A stretch of DNA of 64,000 bases from Symmachiella dynata (GCF_007747995.1 NZ_CP036276.1:3773001-3837000), one strand, 5' to 3'; shown: positions 36,441 through 46,089, counted from the stretch's first letter. The notes: generated by a model not told the origin, from the sequence alone. A program made the numbers and translations.

Positions 36441-38066
36441 CTATTTGTCATCGAGGTAACGGTTATACCATGACATGAGTGGATGGCGCCGGCCGAAATC
36501 AGGTCCAGTTAGTGGCTTTTGTTTTTCAGTTTTCAGGTGCTCTGTATATCCTTCTGCGGCCCCAATCAATGCGGCAATACGTCTAGCACGCAGAAGCTTC
36601 TCTGACCACGCGAGGGCGCCCTTGACGTCGCCCATGGACGCCTGTGCCTCGGCCGCCTTCCTGACATCCCAATCATGCGTGATTGCCTTATGAGGAACTG
36701 ATCCTGGTCCGTCCAGCGCTATCCGGCATCGCACAGCCGCGGCCAGCAGGTCTCCGTCCATTTCCATTCCATGAAGCGTGCTGGACATCGTAAATCCTTG
36801 TGATCTCTCAAACGGTAAGTCCCACGTTTGGGGATCATCAAACTTGAATTTAGTTTTAGGCAGACGGCCAAACCTACTGGACATCATAGGATAATCCAAT
36901 CCTTGAGCAATCTTGCGCGCCTCATTCACTTTTCCCTGTTTTGCAATTATTGCCGCGACCTCCAACATTCCCTGTGCACGTCGCAAATCATTCTTAATCG
37001 ATGTTGCACTGCCCAGCGCGTCCTTATAATCGCCGACCCGTGCATGAGCCTTGGCGATTTCGAACAGAAGGAGAAATTTGGTATCGGACTCGGGACTTTG
37101 CAGAATCGTCTTCTCGGCACCTTCAAGATCTCCTTGGTCCCACTGCAATAGAGCAATATTCATGAGTGCCGTGTGGCGGTCACCACCCGCATGTGAGGCC
37201 GCGCGGAGTGCGCCCTCCATATCGCCGATTCGCGCATGGGCGACAGCGATGTACCGCCAACAGTTCTCGCCTCCCAAAGTATCCTCATCAATGGCATCGT
37301 GAGCCTCCCTTAACATGCGGAGCGGGCCATCACTTGCTTCGCCAAGCATAAAGTGGAATGTCGCCAATCGGGCTAAGAGCAGGCCCCGATCCTGCCCTTT
37401 GGTCGGCAATTTCTTCGCCAGCATATCAACTTGCACACCGATGGCTTTTGCACCGACGATATCTCCCATACTGATTAGAACTTTTGCCACGCGGATGCGT
37501 CGCAATGCACTGAGATGCACGTCGGAATCAATCTTTAAGAGGGCATCATCGCAAGTTTTTCGCGCACCTTTTGAATCTCCGGTGTTTGCTTGCGCACGGG
37601 CGATAATCAAAAGCTCATTGAAGGAAGCACTTCGCTGAGACTTTCGGCGATGATTCTTCAGCACGATATAAGCTGCCTGTACATCTCCGGCCCGCACATG
37701 AGCGGCAGCGATGGCCGATAGGAAGTATCGGTACGAATCGCCACAGTTGAGGCAGTCGTCGTCGGCTGGCAGTGCATCGGCTGTTCGTTGAGCACCTTCC
37801 AAATCGTTTAGGCCAAGTTGGCAAATCCCGATGTCCGCCAAGATGCGGCCATCCTCCCAAGTGCCCAGTTCGAACTTTTCTTTCTCGTTGAACGGCTTCA
37901 CCACGATGTCCTGGGTAGCTTCGCGCAGCCGAGTGACCAGGATAGCCCGCTCGTCGGCGACAGCCTTCGACGTATTGTCGACTGACAACAGTATGGCCCA
38001 GCATCCAACTGACGCTATGATGAACAATCGCTGTGTCCATATGTCCGTTTCGTTAATCATATTCAT
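36441..38066 (-). CDS. Exported TPR-like repeat protein
   Basis: A 541-residue protein with an N-terminal hydrophobic segment (RLFIIASVGCWAILLSV) that is a signal peptide or anchor. About ten degenerate TPR-like helical hairpins follow, built on A-x-x-G-D-x-x-G-A units (for example AHARIGDMEGALRAASHAGG, NTGDSKGARKTCDDALLK). The C-terminus (~ 400-541) is less regular. Proteins of this kind are common in Planctomycetota and usually unassigned. It looks like cargo inserted into the phage-like element: related 65-base segments lie on each side of it (36271-36335 and 38226-38292). Function unknown; probably protein-protein contacts outside the cytoplasm. Confidence 0.75.
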   Translation of the reverse strand: MNMINETDIWTQRLFIIASVGCWAILLSVDNTSKAVADERAILVTRLREATQDIVVKPFNEKEKFELGTWEDGRILADIGICQLGLNDLEGAQRTADALPADDDCLNCGDSYRYFLSAIAAAHVRAGDVQAAYIVLKNHRRKSQRSASFNELLIIARAQANTGDSKGARKTCDDALLKIDSDVHLSALRRIRVAKVLISMGDIVGAKAIGVQVDMLAKKLPTKGQDRGLLLARLATFHFMLGEASDGPLRMLREAHDAIDEDTLGGENCWRYIAVAHARIGDMEGALRAASHAGGDRHTALMNIALLQWDQGDLEGAEKTILQSPESDTKFLLLFEIAKAHARVGDYKDALGSATSIKNDLRRAQGMLEVAAIIAKQGKVNEARKIAQGLDYPMMSSRFGRLPKTKFKFDDPQTWDLPFERSQGFTMSSTLHGMEMDGDLLAAAVRCRIALDGPGSVPHKAITHDWDVRKAAEAQASMGDVKGALAWSEKLLRARRIAALIGAAEGYTEHLKTEKQKPLTGPDFGRRHPLMSWYNRYLDDK

Positions 38067-38225
38067 TCCAATTGAATAGCAGAAACGCGTCTCGTTTGAC
38101 GTCTAGCAACGTACTTTTACCAGATACCTTAGCGATTGATAGTCTTTTTACCTTATCGCATCCGAAGTAGCTCGATGCTGATCGTGGTTAAAATACGTTG
38201 GGAATTGGACGCAGAGCACGGGCCA

Positions 38226-38292
38226 GTAGCCCGCTTCCCGCCCCAGGCCGCGACAAACGCTTCGCGTTCGCCACGTTGGGGCGTTTTCTTAT
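38226..38292 (+). repeat. Decayed copy of the terminator segment at 36271-36335
   Basis: The stretch with CCAGGCC, then TTCGCCACGT and GGGGCGTTTTCTT matches the region after the HARE-HTH gene. The left arm of the hairpin is altered here, so termination would be weaker. The two copies are in the same orientation and flank the TPR gene. Confidence 0.7.
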
Positions 38293-38421
38293 GGGTGGTA
38301 GGATTCGTCAACGTCCCGCCTTTGGCCAGGTGGGCAAACGTCGTCGCCCTGCGCGAAATACTTTTGATCACGCTGATTGCCACCCAATACAACTGCCCTG
38401 CGCCAATATTTTGAAACACCA

Positions 38422-39573
38422 TCAACAATATGAGAAAGGCTGGAGTTTCTCCGCCAATTCGCGGTCACTTAACTCGACCAAACGCTTGAAATGTGCGTGC
38501 CCCTTGTCGCTGAAGGCCTCTTCAAGCCCGGTGACGGCAACATCCTCACCCGTTGCGCCGGAGAAAGCATGCTCGGCCGCAAACATACCGGCTTCGAGCG
38601 CGCGTAGAACAGTGTCTTGCCGGTCAGGTGTCAATTCCTTGCGAACCAAATCGCATCCTCCCCCGTAGATAAATGAGCGACGAAGGGCAATTGGCGGGTA
38701 GGATTCGACGGCGAAATCACTTCCGATGAATCGCATGTCACCAAATAGTCGAAACAGAATGTTGGCAGAAAATGAATAGTCAAAGGCGAGCTGTCCCAGA
38801 CTTGCAAGCTCTTCGCGCGTAGGCGCACCGGTGTTCTCGCTGCTCTGCGCACAGGCACCCCCAAGTAGGCTATTAAACGAATATTGGTCTGCTTGGGCTT
38901 CGATTATCTGACGTTCGATCGGCTCGATTGCACCTGCAGCGGTCGCACCGAATTCGGCCAAGAATTGACTGCCAGTCTTCGCACAAAGATAGTCGACGTG
39001 TCCGCACGAAATGTGGGCAATTTCATGTCCAATCAGAAAGATTGCCGCTAGGTTTATGAGTCTGCACGAATACGTCCACCGGGCTTCGTCCTTCGGAATG
39101 CAAACCAGGGTATCACCTTCTAAAAGATGCATGGCGTCTGGTGTGAAGCTTTTTATGAACGGGGGGCTAGGCTCCTCCATTGACGGATCGCCAATATCCG
39201 GGAACAGTTTCGGATCGGCAAACACTCGGTGCAAGACTAATTGCAGCAGCGTAACAGCGCCGCCTGTAATCCCGATAAAGTATTCATGGTCCCACTTGCA
39301 CGCAATGCCATTAATCGCATTGGAATTTATGAAATCAAATTGGATTTCGGGTAGTCGTGGATTCAGCCCACGCGCCCTGGAAATCAAGTCGTTCGCAATC
39401 TTGTATATCGTGGGAACTGCTTTGGAGCTTGGTGGCAAAAGCTCCCAGGGCAAACGCCCGCCGTGCGACCTCATAGCTTTGTGAAACTTGAGTTGTGCTG
39501 GGGTATGCGATGCCATCGCTGATAGACGTTTTAACAACATAGGGGGGACCAATGAGATGTTTTGAGCCGACAT
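38422..39573 (-). CDS. Zinc metallopeptidase-like protein (HExxH)
   Basis: A 383-residue protein with IGHEIAHISCGH at ~181-192 (His183, Glu184, His187) and IIEAQADQYS at ~223-232, where Glu225 is the likely third zinc ligand; this is the gluzincin pattern seen in M48-like peptidases. No signal peptide or membrane segment is evident, so it is probably cytoplasmic. The N-terminal ~170 residues and the C-terminus are not recognised. Domesticated peptidases of this type occur as toxins or anti-phage effectors next to regulators, but no partner is evident here. The ribosome-binding site is weak, so Met20 is an alternative start. Confidence 0.7.
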   Translation of the reverse strand: MSAQNISLVPPMLLKRLSAMASHTPAQLKFHKAMRSHGGRLPWELLPPSSKAVPTIYKIANDLISRARGLNPRLPEIQFDFINSNAINGIACKWDHEYFIGITGGAVTLLQLVLHRVFADPKLFPDIGDPSMEEPSPPFIKSFTPDAMHLLEGDTLVCIPKDEARWTYSCRLINLAAIFLIGHEIAHISCGHVDYLCAKTGSQFLAEFGATAAGAIEPIERQIIEAQADQYSFNSLLGGACAQSSENTGAPTREELASLGQLAFDYSFSANILFRLFGDMRFIGSDFAVESYPPIALRRSFIYGGGCDLVRKELTPDRQDTVLRALEAGMFAAEHAFSGATGEDVAVTGLEEAFSDKGHAHFKRLVELSDRELAEKLQPFSYC

Positions 39574-39961
39574 GCGAACTAAGCGGAGCTTCGTACTTCG
39601 TTGAAGTTTGGATTTTCAAGTTGCAATGTCATTTTACTCGAAGAAACAACGGGCACAAGACATCGCCAATCGCCGGAAGGTCAGTGAATTGGTCACACCA
39701 TGTCAGCATTGTCTAATATTTGGCTCAGACTTGTTTTCAGTCGGACTTTCTAAATTGTACGAGTTCGCGTGTTTTTTCATTTTCTGCGCCTCATCGTAAC
39801 GTTGATTAGAAAGATTCGATTGCCCATACGAGCGCAGACGTTAGGACGTATATTGGGGAAGACTAGGTGATGCCACCGAATAGTTCGGTGGCTATCGAAA
39901 GTGCTCATGATGACTTTCGATCGGGTACCCCGGTACATATCCGAAGTCGCGCCAAACGGTA
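39574..39961. other. Intergenic, no gene seen
   Basis: About 390 AT-rich bases between the peptidase gene and the small zinc-ribbon gene. Short open frames show no motif or ribosome-binding site. Confidence 0.45.
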
Positions 39962-40153
39962 TCACTCACATCCGGCCGTTCGTTCCCAAGTTGTAATCCG
40001 CGCACCACAATTCCGGCACTCTCGCCGCCGCACCAGTTTACTGCCTTTCGCGGCCCGCGTGTAGATCACACGCAAACGCTGATGGCCGCAGGCACTGCAC
40101 TGCAAGCCACGCTGCTGATCCAGTGCTTTGTTATTCTCGACTCGCTCGGTCAT
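39962..40153 (-). CDS. Small zinc-ribbon protein
   Basis: A 63-residue protein with CSACGHQRLRVIYTR and RRRECRNCGARITTWER, a single zinc ribbon like the N-terminus of NrdR. Its ATG overlaps the stop codon of the upstream DUF1937 gene (ATGA), so it is translationally coupled. Probably a phage accessory DNA- or RNA-binding protein. Confidence 0.78.
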   Translation of the reverse strand: MTERVENNKALDQQRGLQCSACGHQRLRVIYTRAAKGSKLVRRRECRNCGARITTWERTAGCE

Positions 40154-40560
40154 CCGTTTCTTGCTCCTTTGTCATATTGGCAAATCCAACCTCTTTGGGC
40201 GATTACTCCAATCCGGCCCTCGCCGACATTGGCAATCGACCCCACATCGAGGTACCGAACCGGCTTATTCAGTTCCTTCGCGATCTCGATTTCCGCCGCA
40301 ACGCCCACACTCACCCGACAGCCGTCGAGCGTGAGCACAACGACCTCATCGCACTGTTCCAAGAACCGCCGGTCGTGCGCTTCCCAAAACGACCAATCGG
40401 TCGGCACACCGTACAACGAAATCGCGTGGCCATGAGCCACCGGCGAAAACACGACCTCACCAGCGCGAATCAATCTCGCCGCCATCCGGCAGGCTGCACG
40501 AAACCGGCGCTCGCGAATGATGGCGTCCGGATGCGAATAAGGAGAAGCCAAATAGATCAT
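40150..40560 (-). CDS. DUF1937 family protein
   Basis: A 136-residue protein that fits DUF1937: the N-terminal MIYLASPYSHPD, a long helix ending in AARLIRAGEVVFSPVAHGHA, WSFWEAHDRRFLEQCDEVVV and SVGVAAEIEIAKELNKPVRY. The fold is related to nucleoside 2-deoxyribosyltransferases and the family is common in phages, with no settled activity. It overlaps the genes on both sides by ATGA junctions and so forms a tight operon with the methyltransferase and the zinc-ribbon gene. Confidence 0.85.
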   Translation of the reverse strand: MIYLASPYSHPDAIIRERRFRAACRMAARLIRAGEVVFSPVAHGHAISLYGVPTDWSFWEAHDRRFLEQCDEVVVLTLDGCRVSVGVAAEIEIAKELNKPVRYLDVGSIANVGEGRIGVIAQRGWICQYDKGARNG

Positions 40561-41784
40561 GCCTTCACCTCCTCAGTGGCAGGAATTCGCTCCGCCTTTT
40601 GGCCCGTGAATTGCTCCCAGCGCTCGACGGCAACATCCACGAATGCTGGAGCGATCTCAATGGCGAAACAGCGGCGGCCTAACTGTTCCGCTGCCAAGAT
40701 TTGTGATCCGGAACCACTAAACGGCTCGAAACAGACATCGCCTGCGCGTGTATGCTTCCGCATTGGGCGTGCGAAAAGCTCGACCGGTTTCTGGGTCGGG
40801 TGTTTATTTCCCACAACGCGGGCCTTACCTTCCCAGTCGACATTCCAGACAGAATCCACCTCGTGCCGACCGTCATGCTCCGGTTGGCTACCACGGACCC
40901 AACCCAGCATGCAGGGCTCGTGCCGGAAGTGCCAATAGACGCGGCCAAAGACCGGCGTCGGCTTAACCCAAATAATTTGCTGGTGGTCTAGAATGCCTAG
41001 TTGATCCCAGGTCCGTTGAATCACACCGCACGCGTTTGTGCGCGTGCCAACAGTAGATCGCCGCCTTGGGTGCGACCACTCCGAGAACGCAAGTGAATAG
41101 CTGCGTAAAGAAAGCATCCGCATCGGAGATGTCGATCTCCCGGTAGGTATCTGACCAATCTTTCCCGGACTCATTGGGCCGATCACCGGTGTAATCAACG
41201 AGATACGGAGGATCAGTCGCGACAAGCGCGGCTTTCTCACCGTCCATCACGCGCAAAGTATCTTCGATTGATGTGGAGTCACCACAAAAAAGTCTGTGGC
41301 TGCCCAAAAGCCAGAGGTCGCCGGGTTGCGTAATTGGCTCATCCAGCGTTTCCGGCACGTCATCCGGATCGGTGAGGCCTTCTTTCATCTCATCACTAGA
41401 CCACTTCGCCAACTCGTCCTCACTAAAACCGGTTAGTTCCAGGTCAAACCCCATCGCTTGCAGGTCGGCCAATTCCAGGGAAAGGAGATCCGGGTCCCAT
41501 TCGGCCAGTTCGTTGGTTTTGTTGTCGGCAAGCCTATAGGCCCGCGCCTGCGCCGGCGAAAGTCCCATGGCCACGTGGATGGGCACTTTCTTTAGCCCAA
41601 GTTTTTGTGATGCTTTCCAGCGTGTGTGGCCCGCGATGATCACGCCTTCTTCGTCCACAACTACCGGTTGCCTAAATCCAAATTGCTCAATTGACTTCGC
41701 TACCGCGTCGACAGCCTGATCGTTGATACGCGGATTTTGCTCGTACGGTTTCACACGGTCAATACGCCATTGTTCAATTTTCAT
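40557..41784 (-). pseudogene. ParB-like / DNA methyltransferase with a frameshift
   Basis: The first frame (41784 down to ~41030) encodes a ParB-like domain (VKPYEQNPRINDQAVDAVAK, IIAGHTRWKASQKLGL) and motif IV TDPPYLVDYTG. Past IYCWHAHK it loses homology. The continuation IQRTWDQLGILDHQQIIWVK and then KHPTQKPVELF and the FEPFSGSGSQIL motif I lies in another frame that ends at 40557. So the catalytic motifs IV and I are in different frames, joined only if ribosomes skip one base near 41030-41055. It is either a recent frameshift, programmed frameshifting or a sequence error. GGAGAG precedes the ATG. It is a paralogue of the gene at 1-658. Confidence 0.88.
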
Positions 41785-41861
41785 TACTTATTCGCTCTCC
41801 AAACGAAATTTTGAAACTTGGTTATTCGTCCGTCTCGATTTCCACAAATGGACGTCCGTAA

Positions 41862-42071
41862 TGCCGAACCTGCCGTACCTGCCGAACCTTTTCCCAAGAG
41901 GTGAATTTCCGCGCGTGCGCGTGTGCGCGCGCAATGTAATGCGATGCTAAAAAGGTTCGGCAGGTACGGCACCCACGTTGCAAGTCGTTCTCTTTCAATA
42001 AGTTAGACGTGCCGAACCTACATGTTTTCGAGGTTCGGCAGAGGTTCGGCAGACGGGCTAAGGTTCGGCAC
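41862..42071. repeat. Iteron-like TGCCGAACCT array with inverted repeat, possible origin
   Basis: The 10-mer TGCCGAACCT occurs at 41862, 41880 and 42010; its complement AGGTTCGGCA occurs at 41953, 42031, 42042 and 42061; variants with one changed base are at 41871 and 41962. The first three form a head-to-tail array with a 9-base period. The stretch 41871-41892 is perfectly complementary to 41950-41971 (22 bases). Between these arms, 41910-41933 is a strict pyrimidine-purine alternation of 24 bases, prone to Z-DNA. The array lies at the 3' end of the primase gene and beyond it. Iterons beside a replication gene suggest an origin. Confidence 0.75.
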
Positions 42072-44747
42072 ATTGTTCTCAAATGACACCCGGTAGATGT
42101 TTCCTTTGCGATCGGTCGATCTTTGGAACACAACTGCACGGCCGTCATTGTGTAAAAAAGGCTCTGCGACGAACCGGCCGGCAATTGTCCCCATCTTGGT
42201 TGCCAAGGAGCGTGGCGAGCCCTCGCCAAGGTCCGCAACCAGTAGGCCGTGCTTCCCGCATAGTTGAGCAAGCTGGGATGCTGTCCAGGTCCCCTGTGAA
42301 TGGTTAGCGATCAGCGAAATCAGTTCACTGAAATCACGTCGTGTTTCGTCCAATTCAGAGGCGGATTCGTCGGCATTAGACAGAAAGTCCTGGCGATCAC
42401 AGGTTGCAAGAATGCCACCGATGATGTTGCCCCAACCTCGTTTATTGAAGCGCGTGTGTACATTAGCCTGGGGCATGCCGTCATACTTCCAGCGCTCCAC
42501 CATGCCAAGCAATTCGCCAAGCAATTCCGTCCGGTATTGTTGGGCGTATCCTTCCGGATCGGCTATCGAAAAGCCTCGCCGTTTCGGATCGCCTTCGTGA
42601 TACAGATTGATGACAATACTGCGTGTGACGAGGTCGCGGCTCACGTCTGGCGAGTTGGCCGTGATACAAAATATGTGGGAATTCTCGGCACGGATCGTTG
42701 CTGATTGTCCGAGTAATCGGAATGAGAGTATGGGATCAGTGACCGATCGTTCTAAGCACGCCGATTCGATCCGGGGGTTGCGACCACGACCTTTGGCATT
42801 GTCGATGATGATCGTCGTCGTCCCCCGCCGCACAATCGCGCCCAACCGTTTCTCAAATTCCTCGTCGTTGGGGTTGTAGGTCGCAGTTTCCGCCGGTTGT
42901 CCGTCCCTCAACGTGGCAATGATTTGCGCTAAGATTGATTTGCCCAATCCGGGTTGATTACCGTTCAGCAACACGGCCGGCTTTGAGCCAATAAAACGCG
43001 GAACCAAGAGTGTCGTCAGCAGCACGCCGAGAAAGTTCGTTCGATCACCGATACTTTTGAAACAAAAATCCGACAACAGGTGGTCCAGATGCTTGGTTCC
43101 TTGGCGGATGTCAATCGGCGGACCGGCGTAATAGATGCCAGTCGGGGCATCGAAGCCCGGAGCAACGCGACGCCAATCTTCGGTGAAGACAGGATTGCGA
43201 GTGAACAGTGAAATTACCGGTAAACGCGTTTTTTCTCGGTGATTGTTGAGCCAAGTATTGGCATAGGCGGAGGGAAACGGTTTGAATTCCGCGGCTTCGT
43301 CTTTTACGAATAGGAACTCCACATGTTGATTGAGCAGTCCTGCCAACTCTGCCGCAGAAAGAATCGATGATGTCTGTGTGCCATTGATAACGATCAACTG
43401 CTCGGTGCGATTGAAACAATTTCCCGCCTGAATGAGGCAGTCCGTGACTTCGTGCAACGTGTCGCCAACCTGCACCGTCGTGGGGTCAACGTAGATTGTT
43501 GGACGCATTTCACTTTGATTGGGATCGCTTTCCTCTAAATCGCCTTCCACGTCCGCACACGCTGTTTGGGGGACGGCGTCGGCTTTAAGCGTTTTCGTCA
43601 CATCACGTTTCTGAAGTTCGTCGTACTTTGTTACTTGGGAATCATAGGCAGCGTTGTCCCAAGTGAGATCGAAATACCGACGACCTTGTTCGGCGAATTT
43701 GCCAACCGATTCGACTTGTGCCCAGACATCCTCTTTGGCGATGCCATTACGGATGGCATAACAACAAACCGCGAAATCGGCCTCGGAGCGCCTTCCTGCC
43801 TCGGCAATCGAGCTGCCGGCGATGAGTTCAGCAAGTCTGTCGACCTTCGATGGTGAGGGCTTGCGGACGTGCGGCAGCGGCATCGCGACAATTTGCTTCG
43901 CACGTTTAGCTATTGGCGACTCGACTATAAATGGCTCAAAGTCTGAAAGTGAACATTTACGGGTGGCATCGCACTTCACAAGTTCTGTTGGTATTGGCTC
44001 CTGCCCGTTGCGTTGATCTTTACGATTCAACGAACCTGGTAGCCGCAACAAACGAGACAGGTCCGTCGTGTGGTCGGCATCCAACGCTGAGGCGATTCCC
44101 GCCAGGACGTTTTGAAGGTGCTCGGCCTTAACACTGAGCCGTGAAATGTGTTGCCGCTGATCCAGGAAGACCTTGTCGCCATCCTCTAGGATGTATTTAC
44201 GAGGGCGATTCCGGCCATCACGCGTTTTCGTCCATTCCGTTTCCACCGCCGGAGGATCATCTACGTCGTCAATGAGGTACGGTTCATCCAGCAACCAATA
44301 CAGATGTACGCCATTCCCAGAATTTACGATGATAGTTGGTATTGGTAGCCCAGACTTAGCAATTCGTTCGTGGGCTTCATCAACAGTGACGTGATCGATG
44401 TCAGACCATAGAACACGGACGGTTCGTATTTGCCAAGCCAAATCGAAGCGACCATCATCGCCAAGGCGAGGACACACACCGAAGAAAAGATTTAGATTGC
44501 TCTCTGCTGCACGGCGAAGAAGGTATAGCAGGTTGAGCCGCAATAACTCTGGCTCCGCTTTACGGTACCTCGTGTTGTGATAGTCGACCCGACTACGTTT
44601 TCGCCCCGAATCCACCCAGGTCTCGATGGGACGGAACAGGATTGTGTCCGATTCTGAGAATAGGGTCTGCAAGAAAGTCACACCGACTTCGACGGCGGGA
44701 CCATGCTCACCATAATCCGGTGTTTGGTATTGAATGAGGGGCTCCAT
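42018..44747 (-). CDS. Phage/plasmid primase-like protein with C-terminal ATPase
   Basis: A 909-residue replication protein. The N-terminal part (~30-270) resembles RepB/archaeo-eukaryotic-type primases: VRVLWSDIDHVTVDEAHERI, TIIVNSGNGVHLYWLLDEPY, and LSRLLRLPGSLNRK. A linker follows, then a P-loop ATPase/helicase-like domain (~560-760) with Walker A NGNQPGLGKSILAQII, TTIIIDNAKG and a FCITANSPDVSRDLVTR arginine-finger-like region. A winged-helix-like tail ends in residues encoded by the iteron repeats. Start at 44747 (ATG with GGAG nine bases before) is preferred over a GTG at 44762. It probably initiates replication of the element at the adjacent repeats. Confidence 0.82.
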   Translation of the reverse strand: MEPLIQYQTPDYGEHGPAVEVGVTFLQTLFSESDTILFRPIETWVDSGRKRSRVDYHNTRYRKAEPELLRLNLLYLLRRAAESNLNLFFGVCPRLGDDGRFDLAWQIRTVRVLWSDIDHVTVDEAHERIAKSGLPIPTIIVNSGNGVHLYWLLDEPYLIDDVDDPPAVETEWTKTRDGRNRPRKYILEDGDKVFLDQRQHISRLSVKAEHLQNVLAGIASALDADHTTDLSRLLRLPGSLNRKDQRNGQEPIPTELVKCDATRKCSLSDFEPFIVESPIAKRAKQIVAMPLPHVRKPSPSKVDRLAELIAGSSIAEAGRRSEADFAVCCYAIRNGIAKEDVWAQVESVGKFAEQGRRYFDLTWDNAAYDSQVTKYDELQKRDVTKTLKADAVPQTACADVEGDLEESDPNQSEMRPTIYVDPTTVQVGDTLHEVTDCLIQAGNCFNRTEQLIVINGTQTSSILSAAELAGLLNQHVEFLFVKDEAAEFKPFPSAYANTWLNNHREKTRLPVISLFTRNPVFTEDWRRVAPGFDAPTGIYYAGPPIDIRQGTKHLDHLLSDFCFKSIGDRTNFLGVLLTTLLVPRFIGSKPAVLLNGNQPGLGKSILAQIIATLRDGQPAETATYNPNDEEFEKRLGAIVRRGTTTIIIDNAKGRGRNPRIESACLERSVTDPILSFRLLGQSATIRAENSHIFCITANSPDVSRDLVTRSIVINLYHEGDPKRRGFSIADPEGYAQQYRTELLGELLGMVERWKYDGMPQANVHTRFNKRGWGNIIGGILATCDRQDFLSNADESASELDETRRDFSELISLIANHSQGTWTASQLAQLCGKHGLLVADLGEGSPRSLATKMGTIAGRFVAEPFLHNDGRAVVFQRSTDRKGNIYRVSFENNVPNLSPSAEPLPNLENM

Positions 44748-44817
44748 TTGAGTCTTCTCCACGGCCTACAGTCATCCGCCGCAAAATGTAAAAAACGCCC
44801 AATTCTGACAGGTGGAT

Positions 44818-46089
44818 TTAGCTTGCTGAATCGTCGGCATCATCCAGGTTGTTCACCGCGATGTCCGCCAGCACCCGGTCCCAGGCCAGGGTCGGGTCCT
44901 TTTTCAGTCGCGACTCGATTTTCTGCCGTAGCCCAGGCGGCAACTGAGCATTCGCGGCAATTTCTTCGGCGCGATCCAGGTTTTCCCTGATCTGCTCATT
45001 CACGTGGGCAATCTTCATCGCCCGCCGATAAGCGACCTCGAGGTCATCCTTGTCGGGGATCACCTTTTCGATTCCGTGCTCTTTGAGCTTGCCTTCGATC
45101 CAGGTGATGAAGTCCTCGGAGTTGAAAGCGTTCAATTCCACCCGCTGCCCTGCGTGCAGGAATTCTTGCTCCTCTTGGGTAGCGATTGAGTCGCTGTCAA
45201 AACCGCCTTTGAACTCACACTCTTCCGGCTCGAGGCCCCATTCTTCGATGTCGGACAGCCGCAATCCCAGATCGATGGCGTTGATCTTGTTGCGAAAGCG
45301 ATAACGCTCGGTATTGGTTTCCTGAGCGCGGAATGACGTCTGTACAAGCCGCTCAGAGATCAGGAATCCCGCCTTATCGAAATCGTGCAGAATCAGCAGC
45401 GGCACGTCACCATGGCACAGTTCGTCCACCAACCTTCGTCCGGCGACGACCGACTGTCCTTTGCAACTCATAATGGCAATGTCATACCGCTCGGCCAGTC
45501 GTACTTCTTCGAACAGCGGCGCGAAGCCTTCCTTCTCGATGTAGAGCACGGCCCGATAGCGATTGCGGGGACCGGCGGTGGGAAAGTCGGACGGGTATTG
45601 CGGAAAAGCCAACTCGACGTCCGCGCCAACGTGGCAGTCACGCAAGTAGCGGTCGACCTCGATTGTGCCCAACGCCAACGGTTCGGACCTTCGCCACTGA
45701 TAGTGCGGTTCCACCAAATGCCCCCGCGCGTCGTAAACCACCTTCCAGTTCTTAGTTTCCTCGGGGTGATCCGCAATGTACTTCGGTAGTAATGTTTGCG
45801 TGAAGTAGTCGTCGCGGAGCGTCTTACCCGTCCGCTGCTGTATCTGGGGCCGGGCTTTGTAAAAGATCTGGCGGGCGTTAGCGTGCAGGTTTCTGGTCCC
45901 CGAAACCTGGGCATACGCCTGCGGGGTGACGACCTCAGAGGCCTCAGTCATATATTCCGCACGATCGTAGGAGAACGTTTCCCGGCGTTGGGAGCGGCTC
46001 CGCGAATTACGGATTTCGGATTTGCGCTGGCGTTCCCATTTCTTCGTCACCTTCTTGGTACTTTTGATCAAGTCGTCGGCAATGCTCAT
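44818..46089 (-). CDS. Topoisomerase VI subunit A-like (Spo11-type) protein
   Basis: A 423-residue protein. Residues ~60-130 resemble the winged-helix 5Y-CAP region, with ANARQIFYKARP placing Tyr77 as candidate nucleophile, and VVYDARGHLVEPH. Residues ~175-250 form a TOPRIM domain: RAVLYIEKEGFAPLFEE (Glu185) and LLILHDFDKAGF (Asp236, Asp238). A helical C-terminal extension follows. Subunit A cuts both strands of DNA through two tyrosines in the dimer. Its start overlaps the B-like gene stop by ATGA. Type IIB topoisomerases are rare in bacteria but known in mobile elements, so a role in element replication or segregation is likely. Confidence 0.8.
   Translation of the reverse strand: MSIADDLIKSTKKVTKKWERQRKSEIRNSRSRSQRRETFSYDRAEYMTEASEVVTPQAYAQVSGTRNLHANARQIFYKARPQIQQRTGKTLRDDYFTQTLLPKYIADHPEETKNWKVVYDARGHLVEPHYQWRRSEPLALGTIEVDRYLRDCHVGADVELAFPQYPSDFPTAGPRNRYRAVLYIEKEGFAPLFEEVRLAERYDIAIMSCKGQSVVAGRRLVDELCHGDVPLLILHDFDKAGFLISERLVQTSFRAQETNTERYRFRNKINAIDLGLRLSDIEEWGLEPEECEFKGGFDSDSIATQEEQEFLHAGQRVELNAFNSEDFITWIEGKLKEHGIEKVIPDKDDLEVAYRRAMKIAHVNEQIRENLDRAEEIAANAQLPPGLRQKIESRLKKDPTLAWDRVLADIAVNNLDDADDSAS

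Noticed and set aside
40123-40938. A 271-codon plus-strand frame over the DUF1937 and methyltransferase genes
   Set aside because: Antisense to well-conserved genes joined by ATGA overlaps.
41862-42071. CRISPR array
   Set aside because: Repeats are only ~10 bases, occur in both orientations, have irregular spacing and partly overlap a coding region; no cas gene is present.
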